Of a DNA stretch of 64,000 bases, positions 46,670 through 58,990 are shown piece by piece. This stretch comes from Gnetum montanum. Taxonomy: Eukaryota > Streptophyta > Gnetopsida > Gnetales > Gnetaceae. The DNA lies in the NCBI GenBank assembly GCA_015680685.1, contig MNCI01002152.1, positions 372,498 to 436,497 of the forward strand, written 5' to 3'. The number at the start of each line of letters is the position of its first letter. Within the stretch, counting starts at the first letter, position 1. The notes beneath the pieces were generated by a model. That model worked only from the letters and a program-made list of their open reading frames with translations. It did not search any database and was not told the origin of the DNA. The position numbers and the translations under genes were made by a program.

Positions 46670-47818
46670 TGTTGGTGCCTCTCGGGTCAATCCTCTAGAT
46701 AGCAACAAAAAAGGATTATTGAACACCAAAAAATTATACACGATATAACCAATTTTCATCATGTAGCTTTCACCTCATGAAACTTGAGGCAAAAATTCAT
46801 AATAAATGTGAAGGTTGTAACTTGTAGTGGGAAATTTCACATACTTTACACTTTTTTGGTTGAAAAATGCCTCATAAGTGGTTAAAGCCTCATTCCCTAA
46901 GTGAGAAAAGGTCACCTAGTGTCTATAATTGAGCTTGGAAGGGTCAAAAATAACTTTTGGAATGCTAAAAATGGTAATTTTATGGGTTTTATGGGGAGGG
47001 GGATATATACTTTTCTACGTTGGAAGCACATGTAGGGGATAAATCTCACCTACCCCCAGTGTGGAAGGATAGGGATTTTGAAAAATGTCCTCCTTCAACA
47101 TGGAGACCACATGCATAACCTAGAAATCTTTCCTCCTCAACATGGAAGTTTTCCCCCTAGTGTGGAGTCTTCCTTCTCAATATTAAAAATTGCATCACCT
47201 AGCATGGAAGCCACAATAGTTAGATTTTAATACTTCATGCACTTCAACATTGACTAGTGACTTTTAGCAAGCATAGTGGAGAGTGCAACATGAGAGATTC
47301 ATCTTCAGCATTAAAGGTGTGCCCTAGTTACTATTTATAGTAAATAGAATGGCCATGGGGGAAGCAATTAATATGTATAGTAACCCCCAAAATTTGGGCA
47401 CCCATCTCACCTAAATTTGGTAGCAAATTTGTAGCCATTTTATAGCCAATTTGTAGCTCCATTCATGACCCAAAATCCTATAAAAACTAGCCTCAAACAC
47501 CATTTAGAGGTTACACAATTTTTCAAGGTTTAACTCTTTTTCTATTACAAAATATTCACATAATTTATAACTTTATACATTTTAGCAATTTTGAAGTTCT
47601 ACATGTGGGCATTTTCAAGAATTGGAGAGTTCTTGCAAGTTTCCATACTTATTTTCTCTTGAACCTAGTGTAGAAACCCTATGTTCTTGCGGCCTCATAA
47701 CCACTTTTGGGGTTTGTGAATTTTGAAGGTCCACACTACACTTTTGGAATTCCCAACGCCTAGCATAGAGCATTTGGAGAGCTTAGATTTTTTCACACTT
47801 CTCAACCCTCATCATAGC
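46670..47818 (+). mobile_element. host-element 3' LTR (C family), left part
   Basis: Starts TGTTGGTGCC. Contains the CATGGAA/GTGGAA short-unit array (47040-47220), CCAATTTGTAGC-like units (47395-47460) and a TATA-like CTATAAAAA at 47478-47486. It is interrupted at 47818 by E; the LTR resumes at 54910. The combined length of about 1.64 kb agrees with the minus-strand copies. Confidence 0.8.
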
Positions 47819-48643
47819 TGATGGGACGCGATATCGCATGGGCCACGATATCGCGTCTTCCCCTGGGATATCGCGTACATGATATCATGGTCTGCCACCA
47901 AATCTATAAATAAGAGGTGGCTATCCCTTGTTTCTAAGTTTTAGGACTAGACCATAGCAAAACTCTGGTAGTTTTACCTCTCCAGAGATAGAATAATTTC
48001 CATGTGCCTGCAGTAGGAGCTCCAAAGTGAACGGATCTTTATTCGAGAAAATATTGTACCTGAACACAAGTTTGTGTACAGAAATAAAGACAAACTTCTT
48101 GGATAAACCTTATAGTGCATGGAATAGGATAAATAGGATTTTATTTATTGTTATTTATTGTTTATCATTTAAATAATTTATTAGTTCATTAAATCTCTCT
48201 CAACCCTTCTCTCCTAGTTAAGTGCATTCAGTACGGCTACGTCGAGCACATGCGTTACGCTTGGTGATCCCAGCAACGACTAGCATTTGGTAACCAAGGT
48301 TGCATTGGTTTAGGGTGTGAACGGTAAGTGGGAATGGATGCTGATGCTAGGTTAATTAAGGCTTAGTTAGCTAGTTAAAGTTAGTTAATTAGTCTCTTCG
48401 CCCTTCACCTTATTAACATAGGAGATAAAACATAAAAGACATAAAAGACATAAAAATTATATACCTCAGACTTACTTAACCATACAAATGTGACAAATAC
48501 AAGTAAGTCTAGGAAGACAATGAATGATTAACCTTAAGTGTTCCATGAGGTGTGTAGGCACTTAGTCTGTGGAGTTCAACCGGATCGCACGTGTAACGCT
48601 TGTATTCGTATGGTTGAGTGTAGGGGTACCTTGCCACTCATCA
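47819..48643 (+). repeat. 5' LTR of E
   Basis: TGATGGGACGCG to CCACTCATCA. The GATATC array (47827-47890) has about four sites, with the TATA box CTATAAATA at 47904-47912. Confidence 0.92.
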
Positions 48644-48644
48644 T

Positions 48645-48662
48645 TGGTGCTGTTGCTGGGGA
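48645..48662 (+). promoter_or_regulatory. primer-binding site of E, tRNA-Asp type
   Basis: TGGTGCTGTTGCTGGGGA, one base after the LTR. It differs from the tRNA-Asp complement only by three C/T changes. Confidence 0.88.
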
Positions 48663-48788
48663 CTAAGTGTTTGTGTGCTAAGTAGAACATAGGAAATTAT
48701 CCACATCGTTGGGAGCCTAAACAAACCCTTAAGGTTAATTAAATGAAAAAGTATATAATGGTTAATCAGCACACCGAATAAGACACAA

Positions 48789-51200
48789 TGTCTTCTTCTT
48801 CTCACCAAAGCACTTCACCACCTAGGGATCACACAAGAGATAGTTGACGATCTAACACACATAACCAAAATCTGCCAGTTCCTCAGGAATTTAGTATGGT
48901 GTACATTCATCATGATGAATATGTACCCAAATTTACCTTTTTCTTCCATCAAGATGAATAGCTGCGTTGGGGAGAGATTTGGAAGGTAACATAGTGTTAC
49001 CTCTAGACAGAGCTTTCCCCAACATGCTTCTTCATGCCCTTGCACGAATTGACATGTCATAATTATATACTGAGTACGTGGCATGTGATTACAACGTAAG
49101 GGACTACCATCCCACAGAAGCACAACGTCAACGAGATGAGCGGTGGGAGAGTTACCACACATCGTTGAAGGGCAAAGGCCCTAGTAATGCTTCGCCCATC
49201 ATAAGAGAAGTTAAGGGTGCTGAACCCATCTCAATAAGTTCTCCATCAAATGATGTTCCTCATCATAACAATATTGAGGAGGTGGGGTATCAGAACCTAC
49301 GCTCCATGATACACAACCCTGGTTCTAATCCCCGTGAACGCCAACTGTTCATAGAGGGAACAAAAACACATGACAAGGATGGGCATTCTGATCGTCATCA
49401 CAATCAGGGTAGGGAACACCAAAGAGAAGGTAGGAGACATCATCATGGAAATGGTTCTCCTTCTTCTTCCCCTTCATCACATCATTCACCCTCTCCTTCC
49501 ACATCAGGATGTAGTCACCAAGAGCATAATGGTGAGGATAAGGGTAAGCGAAATGAGAGACCTCGACAAGAGAGTCGAGAGCGAGGACGAGGGCATTCTA
49601 GAGAGTCTAGGCATGGTAGAAGGAAAAGTAGGGAACAACGTAGGCATCATAGACATCATGAAAGAGATGATCATGATAAACCCCTACTTTCCACCCAAAG
49701 TATGCTAGATATTATGGAGGAAGTTACAATACCTACAAGGAATTAAAAAGATAGCTAGATCAAGAGATTAGATATGAATAATATCCCACAATTTGAAGGG
49801 GGATACAATGCTGATCTGAAAAATCATTTACAGGAATTCCATGATTCTTGCACCTTGCAAAACATAGAAAATGAGTGGCAAAAGTTAAATTTGTTTCCTA
49901 GGACACTCATAAAGGAAGCAGAGAGTTGGTCCCAATCCTTAGAACCAGAAACCATTAGGAGGTAGAGTATGATGTTAGAACTCTTCAACAATAAATATCA
50001 AACGTACTCGAGAGTGTCTAACTTGCGTAAGAAGATCCAAGGATGGAAATAGGGTAATCATGAACCCTTGGATGCTACCATGGGCTGATATTATGCATTG
50101 TTACATCATTTCCTGGGCCATGGTTACGCACAACGGGATCAACTACACCACCTTGTAGATGGGCTAAGACATGAAACTAGGAGAATCCTTGGGACATATG
50201 CCCAAGGGAGATTAATAGAACTTAGATCCCATGAAATTCATTGATTGTTGGAGCAAGTAGCTAAAGAAGAAGGGGAGATACATATAAGAGAAAGTGCGGA
50301 AGAATATAACTGTGATCCTTCCCTCCGAAAGAGAGGAGTAAGATTTTGCAATGAGGAGGATGAGTCACCACTCGAAGAGTTGGTGAATAGAAAAAATTTG
50401 CCACTTCAGAAATTAACAACAGAAGTGGTGGCCAAGGTAGATTAGATATAGGACTCCTTAGATAGTAGACTTGAACTTGTCCTAAAAATTGTAGAGGAGT
50501 CTAAGAAGGAACAAAGTAGTGACAAGGATAAGAAAAAGCGGAGAGATTCAGGCCATGCACGTGACAAGGGTAAAGGAAAAGTGACTATTTTCGATGAGGT
50601 TGTGGATTTGGATATAGAAAATAAGGATGGATGTGAGATCTACCAATATGACCATCCTAAGGGATGTTGCCCCATACTCTCACATCTACAAGAGTCTGGG
50701 GTGTATGCACTCAACCCAAGACTTAATAGACAGAAGGCACCCCAAAGGTTACCTTATCCTCAAGGTAACCCGAGCTAGTTCCACCAACCATTAACGTATT
50801 ATCCAAGTGGAACTCTACCACAACCTATCGGGAAACACCAACAGTGGCAACACCCACAATCATGGGGGATGCCACTACCTAGGCAGCAATACCCTTACCA
50901 ACAACCAGATCCTTATGGCTATTACGTGCAACAACCAATTTCTCCAAGTGACTCTATGGGTCACGCAACCCCACAACGTCACTACCAAGTTTAGGAGTAT
51001 TTTAGAAGGACTCCTTCTCCTTCGAGAGACATACCACATGCATACCATCCTCCGAATCCATCTGCCACTCTTATGCCAGTAGTTCCACTACCTCCCGCTC
51101 CAACAATGCAAGGGAAACTCCCCACGCAACCATAGCAACGTAATGCTACGAGAGCTATAAACCTTTAACCCACTGCTAGTTCTGACAACCGCAAGAAGAG
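48789..51200 (+). pseudogene. gag: gag of E, degenerate
   Basis: Start M-S-S-S-S-H-Q at 48789, as in G. Order: N-terminal part with stops, an open stretch 49078-49746 with YHPTEAQ and a long basic His/Arg/Ser-rich region (REHQREGRRHHH, RHHRHHERDDHD), gag core 49774 to about 50240 (FEGGYNADLKNHLQEFHDSC, LFPRTL), Glu/Lys linker, knuckle remnant YQYDHPKGCC near 50655 (first cysteine pair altered), and a Pro/Gln/Tyr-rich tail. Several stops interrupt it. The basic region may bind RNA. Confidence 0.75.
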
Positions 51201-51261
51201 AAGACATTTTTTCAAAACCAAAAGCCCAGAAAAGCTCTCACAACCACAAGCAGTTGAGTCT

Positions 51262-51872
51262 GTGTACGCTTCTCCAACACACAAGGCTTCGAAGCTCCCT
51301 TCAAACCAACAACAGAGCTTAATGCATATGGTTATGTTAACACATAATGTTACCGAATGGATCAAGGTGGTCCACCTTCACAAAAAATTCTCTGATCCTA
51401 GAAGCCCCCTAATTTATCTCCAAGTTTCTGAGAATGAACCTCATAAGGCTCTTCTTGACTCAAGTTCTAGAGTCAACTTAATCTCATGAGAAATGTATCA
51501 AGCCTGGAACCTACCCCAACTCAAGAAGAGCAACATTCAACTTGAGCTAGCTGACTAGTTCATCACCATTCCCTTAGGATTGGTGGAGGACATCATTACC
51601 ACTGTGTGTGGTTGGTCATACCAACTGATTTCCTAGTGATAGAAGTCAACAACAACAAAGGAGACCTCCCAATTATAATGGGAAGGGCATGGCTGAGTAC
51701 AATAGATGCATGCCTAGGGATTCATGGTCTTTCCTTGGAGATATCTAAGGTAAACATTTGTGGAAATATTGAGAAGAATAAAGTTCCATGCATCACATAT
51801 AGTGACTCATCGGTTTGGGTGATGACATGGAGGAATGCTCAACATCTCCTACATGCAATCGGTGTGCCCTAA
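51262..51872 (+). pseudogene. protease region of E, degenerate
   Basis: KALLDSSSRVNLIS near 51445-51488 is in the active-site position but has D-S-S in place of D-S/T-G, as in G. A later LPIIMGRAWLSTIDACLGIHG near 51670-51725 corresponds to the C-terminal family motif. One stop and one frameshift lie between. No RT follows. Confidence 0.65.
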
Positions 51873-53199
51873 AAACTCTAATACAAAGGCGCCTATATGT
51901 AGTAACCACATAATAAGTGGACACCCCATGGTTGATAGCTAATTGAAAGAGCAATTGAACAACATGCATGGAATGAACTGGGGGAACAACTCATGTCCAT
52001 AACGAAATCATAGATACATTGGAATATGAGCATCGCCAACTTCCACCCCTTAACCTGAAAACATCAATCAGGAGAAGTTGGAAATTTTTAAGAAATTCAA
52101 ATAGGTTTTCATTATTTCATATCTCTCCCTTTCCATTCTGTCACGGGGAGATGGCCACCTATGCTAATCATTTGGGGCTCTCAGTTCTTTTTAAGTTTTT
52201 GTTTTACACATTTTTATTTTACAAATTTCTTTAACTTTTCTCGTTTTTATTTTACAACATCGTTTATACTTTTTTCATTTCTTTCTATGTGTGTTATCCA
52301 CCTTGTCAATTTTTTCATTTAATAAGTATTCTTCATGATGGTATTAAATATTTCCTATTGATTGCTAATGTTTGGTTTTTACCTTTAAGTTATGTTGTTG
52401 ATACTAAGGTATGGTTCTTTTGATATGACAGGCAATGAGTCCACTTCATCCATACATCCACAAATTTATATGGTCTCTCTTGGCTTGGAAATGTACAATC
52501 CCTTTCTAAATAAGAACTATAACGAATTGGTGACTCGTCATTTCTCAAACTAAGGAAGGACTCAAGGATTGAAAAGGGTATGACTTCAAGGGAACTTGAT
52601 GCATTTGTGTTGGCCATTCTCTTGGGTGCTTGGATGTGTTCTTCTTGAGTTTTCTTATTGTTTTGACGTTACCCAATTATCTGGAAGCTAAGTTAATAAA
52701 AATAACAAAGTCTTTGCATGGTGTGGTTCTCATGCATAAACATATATATAAAAAAAGTGAGAATTCAAAGCACACCCCTTAGACGAAATAACCATTTGGG
52801 CTACAAGCACTAGTTATGAAACTAAAATAAAAATGTTCCCTCTAACTAAGGCCCTTCTCGCTTCCCATTCTCTCCTCCTTCATTTCGTTGGATTGGTGGT
52901 GGCTCTTTGGGAAGGAATTCTTATTACTTCAAGGGGATGGATTGGCCAAATGCATTAATGCAAAGTCACTGGATGTGGTTTGTTTGAGGCTAGACTTCGA
53001 ATGGGATCTACTAAGTCACATTAATCATTAACTACACAAGGGGCTATACACCACCTTGTTCTTGGGATTCCATTTCATTCTCTTCTATCCATCCCTCTCT
53101 CCATTGTTCACCTCATTTCCAATTGTATAATTAGTATATATTTTGGTTGACGCATTGTTTTCTTTTTTGGTAAATTCATATGGTTAATACTTTAACTCT
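51873..53199. other. 3' noncoding region of E, with a small antisense frame
   Basis: T-rich sequence collinear with G (22330-23770). A 75-codon antisense frame at 52617-52390 (MANTNASSSLEV, FLSLRNDESPIRYSS) has a recognisable but broken counterpart in G at 22903-23130, also antisense to the element. Nothing else supported. Confidence 0.4.
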
Positions 53200-53300
53200 T
53201 GTTCCAAATGACATTCCTAGAGCCTACGGACTCTTTGAATGTGGGTTTGTCAAGGCACTAAGGGCATGAGCCTGCTTTGGGGAGGACCCACTTACATTCC
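53200..53300 (+). other. conserved noncoding block, copy in E
   Basis: Contains AATGTGGGTTTGTC, AAGGGCATGAGCCTG and TTTGGGGAGGACCCACTT. GTGGGT and ACCCAC could close a stem. Related copies are listed under the other elements. Confidence 0.6.
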
Positions 53301-54021
53301 TATTTTGTGCACCAGTTAAATTCTTTCCCCTAACATTTTTACAATCTATATTATTTTGTTCATTTGCATCTTGACATCCATTTCATCGACGTTATAGTTG
53401 TCTCTTTTTGGGTATATTTCTTGTTCCTTTTCTTTCTCCATTCTTTCGCTACCATAGGTTCTCTCTTAGTCATGGGGGTCCAGACCCAAATTTTTTTGAT
53501 TTTCTCCTAACCCCTACACCTTCAGTAGTCACCACTATGATCTCTCCAGATCTGTATCAACCATACCACAACTCAGCCAATGGACCTTTTACCGAAGCAA
53601 GTTATCAACTGCATTATGATTCATTTACCCTTGCTAATATAAAGATTGTGTTGTGTGGGTAAAGGGAAATCATGCAACAACGGATTGGATCTAGAAGGAA
53701 CACTTGGAATGGAGTAGTGCTAAAGTAGCTATGCAAGAAGTAAGGTTGATGGCACACTTACAGATGGACAATGAAACATGTAATCTTGGTGTTGGCAATA
53801 GCAAAACTTCTTTCTCTCTCTCTCTTTCTTAGCTGCAAAATAAGGCCTGATGTCAAATGTATAAGGTGTTCAATATTTTTGTCATGAACACTAGTTTTGT
53901 CTTGTCTTGTAATGATGATTCATTCACATGTCAACCCATTCACCATTAGTTCCATTTGAGTCAATAATCCCATACCTTCCTATTATTTTGTAAGGAACTC
54001 GAGGATGAGTTTTTATTCAGT
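53301..54021 (+). other. region before the 3' LTR of E
   Basis: Contains a short open frame at 53408-53662 (PFLSPFFRYHRFSL then GGPDPNFFDF) that matches decayed sequence in G. No family recognised. It may be the remains of an extra 3' ORF. Confidence 0.3.
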
Positions 54022-54031
54022 CCTCGGGGTA
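54022..54031 (+). promoter_or_regulatory. polypurine tract of E
   Basis: CCTCGGGGTA directly before TGATGGGACG. It corresponds to CATGGGGGTA in B and G. Confidence 0.65.
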
Positions 54032-54904
54032 TGATGGGACGTGATATTGCATGGGCCATAATATTTGATACATGATATCGCATCCGCACGATATCGCATC
54101 CCTTGTGATATTGCGTACGCAATATCACGTCTTCCCCTATGATATCGCGTACACGATATCGCAGTCTGTCGCCAAATCTATAAATAAGAGGTAGCTCTCC
54201 CTTGTTTCTAAGTTTTAGGCCTAGACCGTAGTGGAACTCTGGAAATTTTACCTCTCTAGAGATAGAATAATTTCCATGTGCCCGCAGTAGGAGCTCCAAA
54301 GTGAATGAATCTTTATTCAAGCAAATATTGTACCTGAATACAAGTTTGTGTATGGAAATAAAGACAAAGTTCTTGGATAAACGTTGCAGTGCATGCTATA
54401 GGCTAAATAGGATTTTATTTATTATTATTTATTGTTTATCATTTAAATTATTTATTAGTTCATTAAATATCTCTCAACCCTTCTCTCTTAGTTAAGTGCA
54501 TTCAGTACGACCACTTCAAGCACGTGTGTTACGCTTGGTGATCCCAGCAACGACTAGCATTTGGTAACCAAGGTTGTATTGGTTTAGGGTGTGAATGGTA
54601 AGTGGGAACAGATGCTGATGCTAGGTTAATTAAGGCTTACTTAGTTATTTAAAGTTAGTTAACTAGTCTCTTTACCCTTCACCTTATTAGCATAGAATAT
54701 AAAACATAAAAGACATAAAAATCATATACCTCAGACTTACTTAACCATACAACCATGACAAATACAAGTCTAGGAAGACAATGAATGATTAACCTTAAGT
54801 GTTCCATGAGGCATGTAGGCACTTAGTCTGCAGAGTTCAATTGGATCATGCGTGTAACACTCATATTCGTATGGTTGAGTGTAGAGGTACCTCGCCACTC
54901 ATCA
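54032..54904 (+). repeat. 3' LTR of E
   Basis: Same as the 5' LTR except for about 60-65 extra bases of GATATC palindromes (about 54062-54130). TATA box CTATAAATA at 54178-54186. Confidence 0.92.
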
Positions 54905-54909
54905 ATAGC

Positions 54910-55396
54910 CAACATTGTAGATTTGAGGTTGTAGTTGAGAAAGGTTCAAAAGCATCAAGAGTGGCTTAGCACATGGATCATGGAGTAGGTTGCATCTTCT
55001 TCAATGAGCTTTGAACTCTTGCACAAGTGAAACACCCCCACCCCCAACCCCCACACCATCCCTTANNNNNNNNNNNNNNNNTGTTTTATTGCTCATTCAG
55101 GCACCATTTGTACATATTTTTTCTAAATTATTCTTTATTTTTTCTCAATAAAGTTTTAAGTTTTGGGTTTTGTGTACAAAATACATTTTTCTATTATCTA
55201 TGAATTATTTAGATCTACTATCAATTTTTCATTTTTTTCACCATGCTTTGCATTTTGTAAGTCCTTGGTTAATCTACCAAACTAGCTAGGGCACCCCAAT
55301 TTCCATTTTTTCTTGTAGAGGCCTTGGGGATTCATGGGTTGAGGAATTGCTACATTGAGGATCTTTAGTTCTTCTAGCAACCAAGGTTTTCAATTA
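54910..55396 (+). mobile_element. host-element 3' LTR (C family), right part
   Basis: Continues the LTR interrupted at 47818. It matches, in reverse, the U5 side of the minus C copies (3832-4290), including AAGAGTGrCTTAGCAC and CTAAGTCCmTGGTTGATC-like blocks. The end near 55396 is approximate. A 16-base gap lies at 55066-55081. Confidence 0.72.
55066..55081. other. assembly gap (16 N)
   Basis: Short unresolved stretch next to a C-rich run, inside the C-family LTR. Confidence 0.95.
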
Positions 55397-56740
55397 CAAT
55401 ATAGTTAAATTGTCATTTTAATCACACATCAGATGTAGGATCCATTATGATCATGACAAGATACCTAATGTCCCAATTCTACAATTCTTACTTATTCTAT
55501 TTTATCACTAGCATGGTGCACTTATGAATTCTATGATTTTGTATAGTATAGTGTAAGATTTCAACTAAGGTGATTCAATTTTGTTTGGAACTAATGCATG
55601 ATATGCAATTAACTTCTATGGTATCTACTGATACCTATAAAAGTTGTTATGTAAAGGTATTATGGGTAGGAGCATGCTATAGGAAGTACTTACTTGTATG
55701 ACTTTTGTTGATCATGGTTCTAAACCAATCTCAGACCTTCAATGACATCATGAATAACTTTTCTAAATTTTTTTATAACTTTAAAACTACTTATCATCAA
55801 TTTTAATTAATTTCTAACACTTTTTATATTTAAATTATCTCCAAATTTCTTATTTCTTGGTCATTTAAAATCTAAAATATTTAGTCTTTATGATGTTTAA
55901 TATTATGGTGTATTTATGATATCTTGCAAAACAAACTTTTAATTTCACTTATTCAAAAACATGTGAGCTCCTAGAGTTAAGCTCTTTGTTATTGAGTCTA
56001 TGGATGAGATTTTTGAAAATTTTTCTAACATCCCATTTTTAAACATTAGCATAGCTAATAGTAAAAATGATTACAATGAATTAAAAACATCATGATTTGG
56101 ATTAGCCTAGAATCTTAGGAACATCATTTTATATTTACCTTAAGTATAAAAGTTAAATTTTTAAAATTTCTTGCTAACCAAAAATCCAAAAAAATTTAAA
56201 CACTAAGGGGAAATTACCAAAACTAATGTTGTTCCTTTTGTAATTGTAGATGACACTAAAAAGAGTTTCATAGGTAGGAGATCTTTCATAGGGCAAATGA
56301 GAGAGGCCAAGAAGTGGACATAACTATGAAAAGGTAGAAGATTAAAAGGCCCATAGGTAGATAATGAAAAATTTCACACCATTCTTTAAAAGCTCTACAT
56401 AAAAAGAAAGTGTCAACAAAGCAACTATGGTTGGAAGAACTAACACTACTAGGGATAATATGAAGATTAATTATCAATGGATTTTGAATATTTCTACAAA
56501 TTTGTATAAACTTTGGTGTCTATCTAATATTTTTATCATTTTTTAATACCTTCACTCAAATAAATTTTGTAATGTAGCACTCAAGTTTTTGTAATGTTAA
56601 TCATTCCTATCCAAGTTATCTAATAGTTTTTTGTAATTTAGCCTTAACCATTTTGTACAATTAGCAGATGAATTTTTCATTAGTTATGAGCATATACTAA
56701 ATACTAAAAGGGTAATTTTACAAAGGCTTATTTGGCATTA
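55397..56740 (+). mobile_element. Athila-like element remnant (3' interior)
   Basis: Resembles the region between gag and the 3' ORF in B and F: a CCTAATGTCCCAATTCT block near 55470, the conserved noncoding block at 55629-55712, and a splice-acceptor-like TTTTGTAATTGTAG before ATG at 56250. The rest has no preserved frame. No LTR belonging to it was recognised. Confidence 0.6.
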
Positions 56741-57630
56741 ATGTATTGAGATAATTTTTTCAATGGAGCAAGGTTACTCCAATTTTCTTTAATCCTTCAC
56801 ACACATAGAATCTAGGTATTATCTAAGATTATTTAATTACTAGAAAATAAGAAAACTAGCTATCTTTAATTAATTCAAAATAAGATTACAAATACGATAG
56901 AACCACAATCCCACAAAAGACAAATCACTTACACACTTAACGATATTGTAGAGTGTGAGACTCTACAACCACACATATGAATGACCTCAATGCAAGGTAC
57001 AATTGAACTAGATCTCTCATACACACATAGGACAGAGGACTAAACACATAGAGAGTTACAAGTACCATGTCATACACAATTGACCATTGAGATATATACA
57101 TACTTGTGCATCAACATGCACTCAAATACACATACACCAACAAAAAACCAAGCAAACATGATCAATATTAATAAATTACAAGGTCACAAAACCTAGGGAA
57201 ACCTTTTCCATAATCAACTTGAAGATTCATGACTATTTCCATTCTTGATCTTATCTTCCTTAGCTATTTTCCATTTTGGAACTATCATCTTAGAAATTTC
57301 CACAGTTGTACAAAATTTCTTTTGTCTTAGTAAGATGTCATTCTCACAGACCTTTGATTGAGGCAAGATATCTCCTATCTACATAAGACATCTCCTATAG
57401 ACATGAGATGTCTCCTCTAGTGATAACACATCTTCCTAGAGATGTATCTTGCTAAAATAAGATGTCTCCTAGTCACTTGGAACATCTCTTATGTCTTTCT
57501 ATCTCTTAGAAAAGGCATCTCTCTAATGATCCAGAAATATTTCCAGCTATTTAAAAGTTATAATTGATTATCTATAGGAATGAAAAGAGGCTTTGAAGAT
57601 GAGTCCCTACACTAGCTTTCCCATCCTTTA
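56741..57630 (-). other. probable 3' end of a chromovirus remnant, with AGATGTCTCCT repeats
   Basis: Follows the chromodomain-like remnant on the minus strand. Positions 57360-57500 hold several direct and inverted copies of AGATGTCTCCT / AGACATCTCCTA. It could be LTR sequence, but both LTR ends could not be found. Confidence 0.35.
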
Positions 57631-57913
57631 AACATTGAACTTATATGAACAAGTAGGGATAAAAGTGATTCCTCACTCAATAAGTTTGATTTCATGGATC
57701 CATACAACATCATTAGTAGTTTGATCCTTCCAATGGATTAAGTACTCATGTGTCTTCACTCCATTAGTGTTGAAAGATTTTCTTCTCTTGAGTATAATTG
57801 CCTTACTTTCCTGTAAAGTCTTGGACTTGTCAACATCCCTCTTCAACTTATCGATGATGTCTTGTAATATTTTATCATCTACTAGTCCACAATAATGGAC
57901 AAGATCTACAAAA
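57631..57913 (-). pseudogene. integrase C-terminus with chromodomain-like segment
   Basis: The minus-strand frame from 57913 is open for about 86 codons. Its last part reads AIILKRRKSFN, THEYLIHWKDQ and VVWIHEIKL, the pattern (basic start, YL-x-x-WK, then W) of the chromodomain at the end of chromovirus integrases, which can target insertion to marked chromatin. No catalytic core lies upstream because F begins at 58000. Family assignment is by pattern only. Confidence 0.5.
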
Positions 57914-57999
57914 CCTTAAAAAAAATATATACTCACATCATTTTAGAAGTCAATTTTGAAAGAATTATCATTGATTTTGGCATTTATCCTAATAGCATT

Positions 58000-58849
58000 T
58001 GATGAGTCATCATTTGGGCGACTGCGATATCGCGATCGTAATATCGCATACGCGATATCGCAGCCCAACTCTCGATATCACATACACAATATTGCGGCCT
58101 GTCTCCTCATCTATAAATAAGAGGTATACAAACGAGTTAGACATCATAGATCAATTAGTTTTAGAGTTAGTTTTGCTTTTAGTTTTCTTTTTCTCTCTCT
58201 CAACCCTTTTCCTCTCTATGTATGCCTGTAGTGTGGTGAATGTAATTGTACGGCATCCTTTATTCGAGTGTGATGTACTTGGACATGCACATGAATGGCA
58301 ATAAATATCGAGATTACTTCATCATTGTAGCATTCACTTAGTTTAATCATTTAATTAATTTTTATTTACTTATTTCTTAGTTAATCTCTCTCACCCTTAA
58401 ACTCATGTTAAAATGCAAAATGAGTACGACTTGATTACGAGCATTTAAGTGTGACTACTTGGCAATCCAGTAGCGTACCTAGGATCTACGCTTGGTAATC
58501 CTAGTGGTAGTCATGCATGAAGTCCAAGTTGTATACAGATAATCAAGGAACAGATGCTCACTGCACTTAGGCTAGTTTAGATTCTCTTACCCTTTCTCTC
58601 TTAGCTTAGATAATATTACTTTCCATTACCTTCAGGAGTAGCATTAGATTAGAAACCTATTATACACCTCACTCTAGACTAACCCATAGGTGATAAAGCT
58701 AATACTAGTCTAGGTGGAAAGACAATGAACTGTGACCTAAGGCTAACTGTCTAGATGCCACAACTAGTCTGACTGCAAAGTTCAACCAGATCACACATGT
58801 AACACTCGTATTCGTATGGTTGAGTGTAGGGGTAACTCGTCACTCATCA
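58000..58849 (+). repeat. 5' LTR of F
   Basis: TGATGAGTCATC to CACTCATCA, 850 bp. GATATC palindromes at about 58024-58096, TATA box CTATAAATA at 58111-58119. Confidence 0.88.
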
Positions 58850-58850
58850 T

Positions 58851-58868
58851 TAGCACCATTGCTAGGGA
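58851..58868 (+). promoter_or_regulatory. primer-binding site of F, tRNA-Asp type, decayed
   Basis: TAGCACCATTGCTAGGGA. All five differences from the tRNA-Asp complement are G-to-A or C-to-T, as expected from decay of methylated cytosines. Confidence 0.8.
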
Positions 58869-58990
58869 TGGTGCTAGTTATCTAGATTAGTTATATCATA
58901 CAAGGTCTCTATAAAGGAATTAACGATATATCTTTTAGAAAGAATAATTACAAAAAGTCACACATAAATTCACACACAAACTTCACAACC

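Larger units (their letters stand above)
47819..54904 (+). mobile_element. LTR retrotransposon E, complete, non-autonomous Athila-like
   Basis: 7.1 kb, LTRs 825 and 873 bp, TG...CA ends, primer site, polypurine tract, and a perfect 5-bp duplication ATAGC at 47814-47818 and 54905-54909. The interior holds degenerate gag and protease, then about 2.1 kb without clear sense coding. No RT or integrase found. Closely related to G. Inserted in the 3' LTR of the host element. Confidence 0.92.

Noticed and set aside
49370-49708. Second overlapping frame opposite in phase to the E gag basic region
   Set aside because: Shadow of the His/Arg/Ser-rich gag frame; no independent support.
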